Shown piece by piece: positions 1-8,066 of a stretch of DNA of 45,306 nucleotides (its first letter is position 1; every line of letters begins with the position of its first letter). The notes beneath the pieces were generated by a model, which worked only from the letters and a program-made list of their open reading frames with translations, searched no databases and was not told the DNA's origin. The DNA lies in the NCBI GenBank assembly GCA_031550125.1, contig JAVBOW010000021.1, forward strand, positions 1 through 45,306, written 5' to 3'. Source of the DNA: JAVBOW01 sp031550125. GTDB lineage: Bacteria; Bacteroidota; Bacteroidia; Bacteroidales; Rikenellaceae. The position numbers and the translations under genes were made by a program.

Positions 1-130
1 CGCGGGGGGGCCCCGCCCTCACTGTGTGGTTTGTTGTGCCGGCCTTCCCCCCCCAACTGTGTGGGGGGGGGTGGGCGGGGGGGGGGGGGGCCCCCCCCAC
101 CCGCCGGCTCGAAAGAATGGCAACCCCGGC
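1..130. other. G/C homopolymer-rich window edge
   Basis: The stretch contains a run of 9 G (63-71), a run of 14 G (77-90) directly followed by 8 C (91-98), and other C and G runs; the words 'actgtgtgg' appear twice (21-29 and 56-64). No gene is visible. It lies just past the stop codon of the GH76 gene. It could be a GC-rich hairpin or quadruplex-forming sequence, but the lack of sequence complexity looks more like a low-quality contig end or a poly-G sequencing artefact. Confidence 0.5.
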
Positions 131-2785
131 TTACCGGAGTCTGGTCATGCCTTCTATCAGCGCCGCGCCGCTGTTGTGCGCCCCGAGCGAACCGGGGTTG
201 CCGTCGACGGTGTAAACCTGATTCCACACGAAGTTGGCGAACATCTTCGGATACAGGCTGCGGTTCATATTCCCGAACCACAACGTCTCGGCGTTAAACT
301 TCAGGAACGTTCTGATCTGCTCGCGCGTATCGGACGGCATGTCGGGGTCGTTGGCGTAGTTAACCATATACGGAATAAGACCTCCCTTGAAATTGCTTTG
401 GTCGGCGGACGTACCCTCGCCCCGCAACAAGCCCGTTTTGGTCGTGCAGTCGCTCGTGGTACTCATCGTATATTTCATGCATGTCGTGGCGCGATCCATA
501 TATTTGGTCTCGCCGGTTATGTGGTAAAGCAGGCGGCATCCTTCCGTCCACGTCCCCTGGGTGTAGGTGAGGATATTGGGATTTTTACCCACCGCTCCGC
601 TGGCTTGGACGCGGTTGCCCGTCTTGGTCATGAAATTGAACAGTTTAACGGCCTCGTCGAGGTATTTGGCCGTGCCGGTTATCTGGTAGAGCTTGCAGGC
701 CACTATCATCGCCGGGGTGTTGGTGCAGGCGTTGCGCGTATCTTTGCCTGCGTCCTCGGCGGCGTCTATCCTCCATATCAGGCCCCAGCCCTCATCGTCC
801 TCCTTGACCCGCTTGGACTCGATCATGTAGCCGTAGATATCCTTGGCGTAGGTTAGGTAGGATGGGGTTCCAATGGTCTCGTAAAGATGCAGGAAGACGA
901 GCGCCATCCACGCCATGTCGTCGGTGTACTGGTTGTAGAAGCCGTTCTTTTTGCTGCCGTACCAGTTGTTGCCGTTATTGGTTATCCACAGCGATATATA
1001 ATTGAGGTACTGGGCGGCCAGCGTGGGGTCGGTTTCCTTTATCCGCTGGTAGGAGAATATGAGCGTGTGCATCGGGTAGGCCTGCTGCCAGTAGAGGCTG
1101 CCGCTGTTATTGAGTACGTTTTTGGACGAAGCCCAGAACGTCCCCTTGCTTTTGTTGAGGAATTGGTCTATAAGTATGAACGTGCAGCTGTCGGCAGCCT
1201 GCGCCCACGTCCATGCGTTGGGATCGGGAGCGCGCGTTATGGTAAGCCTGCGCGAGGCCTCGGACAAAAGCGACGAAGCGCCGCCCGTCGAACGCACGGC
1301 CCACTTTACCGTTACGTCCGCCTCGGGCGCTCCCCCGGCGTTTTTGGCAACCTGGTCGAGGACCTCCTTCGTAAGAGTGGCCTCGAGCGACGCGCCTCCG
1401 TTATCTGCCTGGGCGGTAAATACGGGCGAGGAGAAGTTGCCCGAAGTTACGTCAAAGACCAGTTCGTACCCGACATTCTGGCTTTCGGCGTAAACCGCCG
1501 CCTCCCATTGGAACCTGAGGCTGCCGGCCGTATTAAGATCCACCGAAGCGCCCTCGGCCGGAGCCGCAAGCACCCTGACGGGCGTATCGGGGGCGCGGAT
1601 GATGGTTATCAAACGCGAGACGCTCGACAGCAGCGTATTCGCGCCGTCGGTGGAGCGGACGGCCCATTTGAAGGTGGCGAATCCGCCCGGTACCGCGCCC
1701 GCGTCCTTGGCTATCACGTCGAGTATCTCCCTCGAGAGGGTCGCCTCGAGTGCGCCGCCGTCGCCACCGGCGGCTATCTCATACAGAGGCGAAGAGAAAT
1801 CGCCGCTTAAAGCGTCGAACACCACAGTGTAGGTTATAGGGTCGTCGTCCACATAGTCGGCTGCGCCCCACTGGAATTTCAGGCTCGATGAGGTCCCGAG
1901 GTTCACCGATACGTTATTGATCGGAGAGACGAGGCTCTTTACCGGCGTATCGCCAACGCGGATTATGGTTATTGCGTTGGAGACATCCGAAAGCAGCGTA
2001 GTCCCGCCGCACGTGGACCGCACGGCCCAACGCACGGACGCGCTCGCCCCCGCGAGCGCTCCGGCCTGCCTGGCCACGGCGTCGAGGTTGTCTTTGGCGA
2101 GCGTCACCTTGAGGTCGGTCCCGCCGTTGCCGGACGCCGTCGAGAACAGCGGCGAAGAGAATCCGCCCTCCGCATAGTCGAACACCACTTCGTAGGTTAC
2201 CGGGCCTTCGCCGGTATGTTGCGCGGCCTCCCAACGGAATTCGAGACCGGTCGTAGATTTGAGGTCGGCGGACGCGTTGTCGGCAGGGGCGGTCAGCACG
2301 CCTACCGGCGTATCGTCGACGCGGGTTATCTTTATCCTCCGCGACGCATCGGACATAAGCGCCGTAGTGCCGTCGGTGGAGCGGACGGCCCATTTTACCG
2401 TCGCGTCGCCGCCGGCGGCCGCCCCCGCGTTGCCGGCGATGGCATTAAGCACGCTCCGGGCCAACACCGCCTCGGTGGCCGCCCCGCCGTCGTCGGACGC
2501 CACGGCGTATATGGGATTGGACATATCGCCGCCTTCCAGGTCGAAGAGCAGGGTGTAGGAGGCTTTTTTCCGGCTGACGCCGTATTCGGCGGCACTCCAC
2601 TGGAATTTCATGCTTTCCACCGACTTCAGATCGGCCTGCGCCATATCCGAAGGCGCGAGCAGAGTTTTCACGGGGGTGTTCACGGCCGGAGTGCTCTCGT
2701 CGCCGCCGTCGCTGCCGCAACCCTGCGGCAGGATTAACATCGCAGCGCCTGCAGCCATCAGCGCCATAAATCGTTTCAGGTTCAT
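131..2785 (-). CDS. Secreted GH76 (alpha-1,6-mannanase-like) protein with four SusE-like domains
   Basis: About 884 residues. The chosen ATG (2785) gives MNLKRF, a hydrophobic segment and a Cys at residue 23 (PQGC), so it is probably a lipoprotein, although Pro at -3 is not a classic lipobox. Residues of about 38-520 are four tandem repeats of about 121 residues, each opening with a P-V-x-x-L-x-x-P pattern, holding a (F/L)(Q/R)W(S/E/G)AA motif and ending in a W-A-V-R-S-T block; they resemble SusE N-terminal Ig-like domains. Residues of about 521-884 match the GH76 (alpha/alpha)6 family: the paired aspartates D622/D623 in YTDDMAW are the catalytic pair in characterised GH76 enzymes. GH76 enzymes are endo-acting on alpha-1,6-mannan backbones. 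The gene stands alone and divergent from the next operon; its link to the mannosidase operon at 14-21.7 kb is functional inference only. A longer reading from 2875 lacks a signal peptide and was rejected. Confidence 0.85.
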   Translation of the reverse strand: MNLKRFMALMAAGAAMLILPQGCGSDGGDESTPAVNTPVKTLLAPSDMAQADLKSVESMKFQWSAAEYGVSRKKASYTLLFDLEGGDMSNPIYAVASDDGGAATEAVLARSVLNAIAGNAGAAAGGDATVKWAVRSTDGTTALMSDASRRIKITRVDDTPVGVLTAPADNASADLKSTTGLEFRWEAAQHTGEGPVTYEVVFDYAEGGFSSPLFSTASGNGGTDLKVTLAKDNLDAVARQAGALAGASASVRWAVRSTCGGTTLLSDVSNAITIIRVGDTPVKSLVSPINNVSVNLGTSSSLKFQWGAADYVDDDPITYTVVFDALSGDFSSPLYEIAAGGDGGALEATLSREILDVIAKDAGAVPGGFATFKWAVRSTDGANTLLSSVSRLITIIRAPDTPVRVLAAPAEGASVDLNTAGSLRFQWEAAVYAESQNVGYELVFDVTSGNFSSPVFTAQADNGGASLEATLTKEVLDQVAKNAGGAPEADVTVKWAVRSTGGASSLLSEASRRLTITRAPDPNAWTWAQAADSCTFILIDQFLNKSKGTFWASSKNVLNNSGSLYWQQAYPMHTLIFSYQRIKETDPTLAAQYLNYISLWITNNGNNWYGSKKNGFYNQYTDDMAWMALVFLHLYETIGTPSYLTYAKDIYGYMIESKRVKEDDEGWGLIWRIDAAEDAGKDTRNACTNTPAMIVACKLYQITGTAKYLDEAVKLFNFMTKTGNRVQASGAVGKNPNILTYTQGTWTEGCRLLYHITGETKYMDRATTCMKYTMSTTSDCTTKTGLLRGEGTSADQSNFKGGLIPYMVNYANDPDMPSDTREQIRTFLKFNAETLWFGNMNRSLYPKMFANFVWNQVYTVDGNPGSLGAHNSGAALIEGMTRLR

Positions 2786-2964
2786 TTCGGGCAGTGTAGT
2801 TAACAGGTTATATCTATTGCTATCAGGACAATATCGCGAACAGACAATTCTCCGTCGTTTTTTACCGGAGGCCAACCAAAGACAATATTAGCAATTATTT
2901 ACGACAATGGCAATAAGGGCCGGCATTTTCGGCGGATAAGGAAACCTCTTTCGCGAAATTTGCG

Positions 2965-2972
2965 TACCTTGC
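2965..2972 (+). promoter_or_regulatory. Probable -7 promoter element for the permease operon
   Basis: TACCTTGC matches seven of eight positions of the Bacteroidetes -7 consensus TAnnTTTG and lies 24 bases before the ATG at 2996. No clear TTTG -33 box is at the normal distance. Confidence 0.4.
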
Positions 2973-2995
2973 ACGGCATAATCGACTTTTCACGA

Positions 2996-4249
2996 ATGGC
3001 ACGTTTCCCTCTGGCGTTTTTCATATCCCGGCGCATATCTTCGCGAGCCGGAGCCGAGCGCGTGGGCATAATGACCCGCATCGCCACGGCCACCGTGGCT
3101 ACGGGTACGGCCGTGATGATAGTCTCTGTGGCCGTCATAGCGGGATTCCGCGAGCAGATAACCGACAACCTCACGGGCTTCGGCGCGCATGTGCAGATAA
3201 TAGACCGCTACAACGCCAATATGCTCGAAACCCGGCCGGTGGAACGCAATGCGGTTGTGGAGGCGGGCCTGTCTGCCCTTCCCGAATGCCGCCTGCTCTA
3301 TCCTTTCGCCGTCAGGGGCGGCATCCTCAAAACGGGCGACGCCATAGAGGGGGTGATGCTGAAAGGCGTGGACGGGACTTTCGACTGGAGTTTCTTCAAC
3401 CGCCACATGATCCGCGGCCAGGCGCCGCACACAGGCGGTCCCGAGCGCACCAAAGACATATTGATATCCGCCACCGTCGCCGACGCCCTGGCGCTGGATG
3501 TGGACGACCGCGTGGAGATGCTTTTCGTACGCGAAAACCTTCCCCCGCGCCGCGACCGCTTCCGCATATGCGGCGTCTACGGCACCGGTTTCGACGAACT
3601 CGACCGCGCCGTGGTGATGACCGACATGCGCAACGTGCAGCGGCTAAACGGATGGGATTCGCTTCAGGTGACGGGATACGAGGCGATGGCCACGGCCGAC
3701 GGCAAAATGGCCGAGCTGCGCGACCGCGCCAGGCGCGTGATCTCCGAAAACGAGGAGGCCGGAGGCCAGCCGTTAACGGCGGTGGACATACGGGGTCGCT
3801 TCCCCGGATTGTTCGACTGGCTCGAAGCGCACAACATAAACGCTGCGGTGATAATAACCATCATGCTGCTGGTTTCGCTGTTGAACATGATCTCGGCCCT
3901 GCTTATAATACTGCTCGAACGCACCCGCATGATAGGCGTCCTGAAAGCCCTCGGAATGGACAATCTCGCCGTGCAGCGCATTTTCATATACCGCTCGGCT
4001 TTCATAGTCCTCAGGGGCATGCTCTGGGGCAACCTCGTCGGGCTGTCGCTGTGCGTCGTGCAGCTCGCGTGGCATCCTTTCAAGCTCGACAGGGCGGGAT
4101 ATTTCCTCACGGAAGTTCCCGTGGCGCTACACTGGGGATGGTGGACGGCGCTCAACGCCGGCAGTTTCGCCGTAGTGGTGGCCCTTCTGGCCGTCCCCGT
4201 AATGATAGTCTCGCGTTTCAAACCCGATATTACCCTGCGTTTCAGATGA
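2996..4249 (+). CDS. LolE/LolC/FtsX-type ABC transporter permease
   Basis: About 417 residues, inner-membrane protein. One membrane helix near the N-terminus (around residues 35-55) is followed by a large periplasmic domain and three C-terminal helices, the first in the run NINAAVIITIMLLVSLLNM and leading into the conserved cytoplasmic stretch LLERTRMIGVLKALGM. This is the layout of LolC/LolE and MacB-like permeases, which move lipoproteins or other envelope substrates and pair with a separate ATPase. The partner ATPase is not in the window; in Bacteroidetes it is often elsewhere. The ATG at 2996 was chosen because it gives a normal N-terminus (MARFPLAFFISRRI) 24 bases after a -7 element; an upstream start would overlap that element. 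The stop overlaps the next ATG (ATGA), so translation is probably coupled to the methyltransferase. Whether it is LolE or another family member is not settled. Confidence 0.82.
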   Translation: MARFPLAFFISRRISSRAGAERVGIMTRIATATVATGTAVMIVSVAVIAGFREQITDNLTGFGAHVQIIDRYNANMLETRPVERNAVVEAGLSALPECRLLYPFAVRGGILKTGDAIEGVMLKGVDGTFDWSFFNRHMIRGQAPHTGGPERTKDILISATVADALALDVDDRVEMLFVRENLPPRRDRFRICGVYGTGFDELDRAVVMTDMRNVQRLNGWDSLQVTGYEAMATADGKMAELRDRARRVISENEEAGGQPLTAVDIRGRFPGLFDWLEAHNINAAVIITIMLLVSLLNMISALLIILLERTRMIGVLKALGMDNLAVQRIFIYRSAFIVLRGMLWGNLVGLSLCVVQLAWHPFKLDRAGYFLTEVPVALHWGWWTALNAGSFAVVVALLAVPVMIVSRFKPDITLRFR

Positions 4250-4959
4250 ATCCTTACGACAATAAGCAGAGCGGGTCGATAGAGGCCATGTTCGACAGCA
4301 TAGCCCCGCGCTACGACCTGCTGAACCACCTGCTCTCGGCCGGCATAGACCGCCGCTGGCGGAGCGCGGCCGTGCGTACGCTCAGGGACGGCGCGCCCGC
4401 GCGCGTACTGGACGTGGCCACGGGTACGGCCGATATGGCCATAGCGCTGGCCCGCAAACTGCCCGGCGCGGCGGTGGTGGGCGTGGACCTTTCGGAGGGC
4501 ATGCTCGCGCGGGGGAGGCAAAAGGCGTCGCACGCGAGCCTCTGCGGACGCATAACATTGCAAAAAGGCGACGCCGCCGGCCTGGAGTTCGCAGACGGAG
4601 AATTCGACGCCGCCACGGTGGCTTTCGGCGTACGCAACTTCGCCGACATGGAGGGGGGGCTGCGGGAGATACGCCGCGTACTCCGACCGGGGGGACGGCT
4701 GGCTATATTGGAGTTCTCCACGCCCCGCAACAGCTTTTTCCGCCGGCTCTACCGCCTCTATTTCCTCAGGGCGCTCCCGGGAATAGGCGGAGCCGTATCG
4801 GGCGACCGCCGCGCCTACGACTACCTGCCTTCGTCGGTAGAGCGTTTTCCGCACCCCGAGCGCTTCCTCGAAATACTCGCCGCCGCCGGTTTCGCCGATT
4901 GCAGGGCCAGGGCGCTCACAGGAGGCATCGTCTATTTATACACAGGTATTTCAAAATGA
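4246..4959 (+). CDS. menG: Demethylmenaquinone methyltransferase (MenG/UbiE)
   Basis: About 237 residues, a class I SAM-dependent methyltransferase. It catalyses the last step of menaquinone synthesis, C-methylation of demethylmenaquinone. Visible signatures are the N-terminal MFDSIAPRYDLLNHLLS block, SAM-binding motif I LDVATGTAD, the acidic motif GVDLS, the VAFGVRNF motif diagnostic of UbiE/MenG, and RVLRPGGRLAILEFS. Length is typical of the family. It starts in an ATGA overlap with the upstream permease, and its own stop makes another ATGA with the next gene, so three genes form one tightly coupled operon. Only menaquinone is expected in Bacteroidetes, hence menG rather than ubiE. Confidence 0.95.
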   Translation: MNPYDNKQSGSIEAMFDSIAPRYDLLNHLLSAGIDRRWRSAAVRTLRDGAPARVLDVATGTADMAIALARKLPGAAVVGVDLSEGMLARGRQKASHASLCGRITLQKGDAAGLEFADGEFDAATVAFGVRNFADMEGGLREIRRVLRPGGRLAILEFSTPRNSFFRRLYRLYFLRALPGIGGAVSGDRRAYDYLPSSVERFPHPERFLEILAAAGFADCRARALTGGIVYLYTGISK

Positions 4960-5414
4960 CCATGAAAAAAATAACGCTTATCTTACTTGTCGCCCTGCTG
5001 GCCTCGTGCGTGGGACGCGACGACGTGTCGTTCACCGGAGTGAATTCCTATGAGCTGAAACTGCCCTCGGCGGTGGATGTGAGCCTGGGGGTCGAGAACC
5101 GGTCGGGGACGAAATTGCTCCTGCGCTCGTGCGAGCTGCAGGTATATTACCGCGGCAACGACTTCATGAAAGTCACCCTCGCCGGGCCGGCAACCGTCCC
5201 CGCTCATTTTGCGGGCAACGTTCCGCTTTCGTTCCGTCTGGGCATGGACAATCCACTGTCGGCGCTGATGGTAATGGGCAATCCGCGCCGCGCGGCCGAG
5301 TCCATGACCGTCTCGGGCGAGATAATCGTACGGGCCGGTATAAAAAGGAAGAAGATAAAGATCGACAACCAGCCCGTCAAGCAATTAATGACCTCTTTCG
5401 GCATTTCATATTAG
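4956..5414 (+). CDS. Small lipoprotein, LEA-like beta-sandwich
   Basis: About 152 residues. The N-terminus MTMKKITLILLVALLASC is a lipoprotein signal with Cys18; the following VGRDD is acidic, like the export signal of Bacteroidetes surface lipoproteins. The rest is beta-rich (VDVSLGVENRSG, LLLRSCELQVYYRGN, VPLSFRLGM), a pattern like the LEA type-2 / WHy fold found in periplasmic proteins of this phylum. Start: the ATG at 4956 overlaps the menG stop as ATGA; an ATG two codons later (4962) is equally possible. No enzymatic motif is seen and the function is unknown. It lies 7 bases before the next gene and is clearly co-transcribed with menG. Confidence 0.75.
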   Translation: MTMKKITLILLVALLASCVGRDDVSFTGVNSYELKLPSAVDVSLGVENRSGTKLLLRSCELQVYYRGNDFMKVTLAGPATVPAHFAGNVPLSFRLGMDNPLSALMVMGNPRRAAESMTVSGEIIVRAGIKRKKIKIDNQPVKQLMTSFGISY

Positions 5415-5421
5415 ACGCAGG

Positions 5422-7044
5422 ATGAAAAGACCGGCCATTGCCGCGCTATTGCTGCTGTCGCTTCTGCCAGGCCCGCCCTTGCGGGCGGATGAGGCGGCGG
5501 ACGGCACGGCGCGCGTCGACCCGGCCACGCTGTCGTTCCACAGGCTGGCAGTGCGCCGCTTTATCTTTTCGAACAATATAGTCCTGAGTGAATTAGTCCC
5601 GTCGCAGACGGTGGCTTTCGAATCGATGCACCCGGCCTTCGCACCCTCCGCCGACTCAAAGGCGGCGGCGGACGGAACCTTCGCGCCGGTAATAAAGAAC
5701 GGCATGCTGGCCCTGGGGCCGGGATCGGAAGGCGGACAGGCGTCTATATATATAGGAGGGGTGAATCCATACGCCACCTACGAGGTGGAAGTGGACTCTT
5801 TCCGCGCACAGGAAGCCGCAACCGAGGTGGGAATGGAATTTGCCCGTCTGGGGCTGCGCGACAGGGTGCAGGTGATATCCAGGCTCAGGGACGGACGCGG
5901 GACGGTGGCGGTGAGGATATGGCGCGACAACAAACTGGCGAGGGAGAAGGATTACGGAAGTTTCGAACTCCGGGGAGCTTTCATCCTAAGGGTTCAGCTG
6001 TACGGCCGTACGCTGGGCATTTTTCTACAGGAGGACGGCGTGACCAGATATATCGGCCACATACCCGTCAAAGAGCATTTCGGCGGCATACTCGATTTTC
6101 GGAATATAAAGACGGCCGGACAATGCACATTCAACCTCGTATCCAACCTCACAGGCGAGGTTATGGTCAAAGGCGCGCGCTCGTTCCTCTCGCCGGGCAT
6201 AGGCCAGGCCGACATACGGCTCGTCTCATACGAAGACCTCACCCCGTGCCTCGACGGCGGCAGGCTGTGGTTCACATTCAGTTGCAGAGGCATAGACACC
6301 CCGCAATCGGTGCAGGGCATATTGAGCCTCGACCCTTCGGTATTCGACGTAAGGTTCGAGGGCATGATAGTCTTCGACCACGGCGACGGCCTGCTGCGCA
6401 ACGATTACGCATCGCACCTGTTCTACGACCGCGGCTCAGGCGAATGGAGGGCTTACGCCTGCGATTTCGGAGGCAGCGCCGGCCGCGAAGGACGTACGGC
6501 CCCGGGGCTGGTGACGGCCAGATCGCCGCGCGACCCGCGCAAAGGCTTTTCTGTGATGAAGGCGTCGCTGGCCGATCCGTCGTCGATAGCCGGGCATAAC
6601 GAAGATCCCTGCATATTCTACGACAGCACGGCCGGCAAATGGAGGCTGCTCACGTCGGCTTTCGTTAACGGCGACATCACGTCGCGTACTTTCGAATCCG
6701 ACGCGTGGGACGGCACGTTCGTCCCGGTAGCCCCTCCAATAAAGACAAACTCCACAGGCACCAGCATACAGCGCATAGGATCGGAATACTACGCGCTGAT
6801 GGGCGGACACGGCAACCTGCGCATACACGCCTACCCCGGGCTGGAATACGTCGCCGACCTTAACCTCGACCTGCAACCCCACTGGCCCATGCCCGCCGGA
6901 CGCGTATGGGCGAGCGTGGCTCCGTTGCCCGAAGGTTATCCGTACAGGTATGTCCTGCTCACCATGGACAGGCCCAACTTCCCCGGAATAACCGGCCCCA
7001 ACTGGAGCTACGGCGCGCTCTATCTTTACGGCGCCAACCCTTAG
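5422..7044 (+). CDS. Secreted protein, jelly-roll plus beta-propeller-like (glycosidase-like), function unknown
   Basis: About 540 residues with an N-terminal signal peptide (LLLLSLLPGPPLRA). Residues of about 95-240 look like a LamG/concanavalin-like beta-sandwich (VAVRIWRDNKLA, LRVQLYGRTLGIFLQ). From about residue 265 on, repeated blade-like segments appear: HLFYDRGSGEWRAYACD, EDPCIFYDSTAGKWRLLTSA (E394-D395-P396), and a C-terminal WPMPAGRVWASVAPLPEGY. The pattern 'x-D-P-x-I-x-Y-D-x-x-x-x-x-W' is typical of five-bladed propeller glycoside hydrolases such as GH43, GH32 and GH117, but I cannot assign the catalytic triad or family. It is the last gene of the permease-menG-lipoprotein run, 7 bases after the lipoprotein. 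Substrate and activity are unknown. Confidence 0.7.
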   Translation: MKRPAIAALLLLSLLPGPPLRADEAADGTARVDPATLSFHRLAVRRFIFSNNIVLSELVPSQTVAFESMHPAFAPSADSKAAADGTFAPVIKNGMLALGPGSEGGQASIYIGGVNPYATYEVEVDSFRAQEAATEVGMEFARLGLRDRVQVISRLRDGRGTVAVRIWRDNKLAREKDYGSFELRGAFILRVQLYGRTLGIFLQEDGVTRYIGHIPVKEHFGGILDFRNIKTAGQCTFNLVSNLTGEVMVKGARSFLSPGIGQADIRLVSYEDLTPCLDGGRLWFTFSCRGIDTPQSVQGILSLDPSVFDVRFEGMIVFDHGDGLLRNDYASHLFYDRGSGEWRAYACDFGGSAGREGRTAPGLVTARSPRDPRKGFSVMKASLADPSSIAGHNEDPCIFYDSTAGKWRLLTSAFVNGDITSRTFESDAWDGTFVPVAPPIKTNSTGTSIQRIGSEYYALMGGHGNLRIHAYPGLEYVADLNLDLQPHWPMPAGRVWASVAPLPEGYPYRYVLLTMDRPNFPGITGPNWSYGALYLYGANP

Positions 7045-7091
7045 GAGGCCTGCGCAATCGCGAGATCCGTCAAATATCCGGAATAAATTAA

Positions 7092-7099
7092 TACCTTTG
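7092..7099 (+). promoter_or_regulatory. -7 promoter element before the SPOR-like gene
   Basis: TACCTTTG is a perfect match to TAnnTTTG on the plus strand, 55 bases before the ATG at 7155. A -33 box is not obvious. It implies that the SPOR-like gene has its own promoter and is not only read through from the upstream operon. Confidence 0.5.
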
Positions 7100-7154
7100 C
7101 AGCGATATGCGTCGCCCGCGCATACGTTTGCACGGCGACAAAACAAGAAGCCTT

Positions 7155-7601
7155 ATGCCACGCATTTTAATCTTACTGCTATCCCTGTTGCCTGCAGTCT
7201 GCAGCGCGCAGAGCCTCGCCGACTTCAAAAGCCGCCTCACCTCTCCCGATCCGGAGTCGAGAGCGGGAGTACGTATCGTGGAGGTGGGATCGGCCGCCGC
7301 CGAGGTGGCCAGGCTCTCTGCCCAGCAGCACGACGCGAAGATAAAAGGCTATCGCGTCATAATATTTTTCGACAACAGCCAAAGCGCGCGCAGCGGGGCC
7401 GCCGAGGCGCAACGCCGATTTAAGGAATTTTTCGACGGCGTACCGACATATATGACCTACGAAAACCCGTATTTCAAGGTAGCCGCGGGAAACTGCGTCA
7501 CCACTGAAGAGGCCATAATACTGAAAGGACGCATAGCCGGCGCTTTCCCGTCGGCCTTCGTATCAAAAGAAGACATCCCCGTTACGGTGCTTTCTGAGTG
7601 A
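7155..7601 (+). CDS. Secreted SPOR-like domain protein
   Basis: About 148 residues. ATG 7155 gives a signal peptide (MPRILILLLSLLPAVCSAQ). The C-terminal half, GYRVIIFFDNSQSARSGAAE to the end, has the pattern of a SPOR-type domain: a beta strand, an acidic/polar helix with A-x-A-x-x-x-F, a strand VPTYMTYENPYFKV, then a helix and final strand. SPOR domains bind septal peptidoglycan stripped of side peptides; proteins of this shape are common in Bacteroidetes. The reading frame extends upstream to 7107, but that extension covers the promoter region and lacks a signal peptide. Function beyond a periplasmic cell-wall role is inferred. Confidence 0.7.
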   Translation: MPRILILLLSLLPAVCSAQSLADFKSRLTSPDPESRAGVRIVEVGSAAAEVARLSAQQHDAKIKGYRVIIFFDNSQSARSGAAEAQRRFKEFFDGVPTYMTYENPYFKVAAGNCVTTEEAIILKGRIAGAFPSAFVSKEDIPVTVLSE

Positions 7602-7722
7602 CAACACATTCGGTTTAAGGCAAAAGTAAGGGTTTTACGTAACACGCTTCTATACACGCCGCGCCAGCTCCGGCGGCATTAAAAAGTTTTTTTAAAAAAA
7701 TGTTCTTTATATAGAGATTTTT

Positions 7723-7753
7723 TTTGAATATTCCAAATGAATCCGTACTTTTG
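7723..7753 (+). promoter_or_regulatory. Canonical Bacteroidetes promoter for the Cys-rich lipoprotein gene
   Basis: TTTG (7723-7726), a 19-base spacer and TACTTTTG (7746-7753) match the Bacteroidetes sigma-ABfr consensus TTTG-N19-TAnnTTTG at every defined position. It lies in an AT-rich stretch and 38 bases before the ATG at 7792. It is the best promoter in the window. Confidence 0.85.
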
Positions 7754-7791
7754 TCGCGGATTTAACAGAAACCATAAAACCATTGATTATT

Positions 7792-8001
7792 ATGAAAAAC
7801 GTTTTCGCAATCCTCGTTGTAGCCGCAGCCCTGATGGCCGTATCTTGCGGAGGAAACGCTAACAAAGCCAACGATGTTGTTGAGGAAGTAGAAGTTGTTG
7901 CCGTTGTTGATTCGACTGCAAACGAAGCTTGCTGCGCCGATACCACCTGCTGTGCAGAAGGTGCTGAGTGCAAAGGAACCGCTGAAAGCTGCGCGAAATA
8001 A
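7792..8001 (+). CDS. Tiny Cys-rich lipoprotein
   Basis: About 69 residues. ATG 7792 gives MKNVFAILVVAAALMAVSC, a standard lipoprotein signal ending in the lipobox Cys. The mature part has an Asn/Lys segment, an acidic valine-rich stretch (VVEEVEVVAVVD) and a C-terminal tail with six cysteines arranged CC-x4-CC-x4-C-x6-C. Such a tail could hold metal or form disulfides, but no known metal-binding family is recognised. There are no acidic residues just after the lipid Cys, so surface export is less likely. The promoter is the strongest in the window and codons such as GTT, GCT and GAA are used more than in neighbours, both suggesting high expression. A perfect palindrome 26 bases after the stop acts as terminator. 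Function is unknown. Confidence 0.8.
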   Translation: MKNVFAILVVAAALMAVSCGGNANKANDVVEEVEVVAVVDSTANEACCADTTCCAEGAECKGTAESCAK

Positions 8002-8026
8002 TTTCGGCACGATCGCTTTTCCAAGC

Positions 8027-8066
8027 AATCAAAAGGCTGACACTTTAAAGTGTCAGCCTTTTGATT
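8027..8066. terminator. Perfect 40-bp palindromic bidirectional terminator
   Basis: Twenty bases (8027-8046) are followed without interruption by their exact reverse complement (8047-8066); core CTGACACTTT/AAAGTGTCAG. It separates two convergent genes, follows the Cys-rich lipoprotein gene, and overlaps the stop and last codons of the minus-strand gene ending at 8045. The T-rich right arm in each direction (CCTTTTGATT) can serve as the U-tract, so it likely ends transcription both ways. Confidence 0.8.

Noticed and set aside
131..2875. Longer start of the GH76 gene
   Set aside because: The extension lacks a signal peptide; the ATG at 2785 restores a proper lipoprotein leader.
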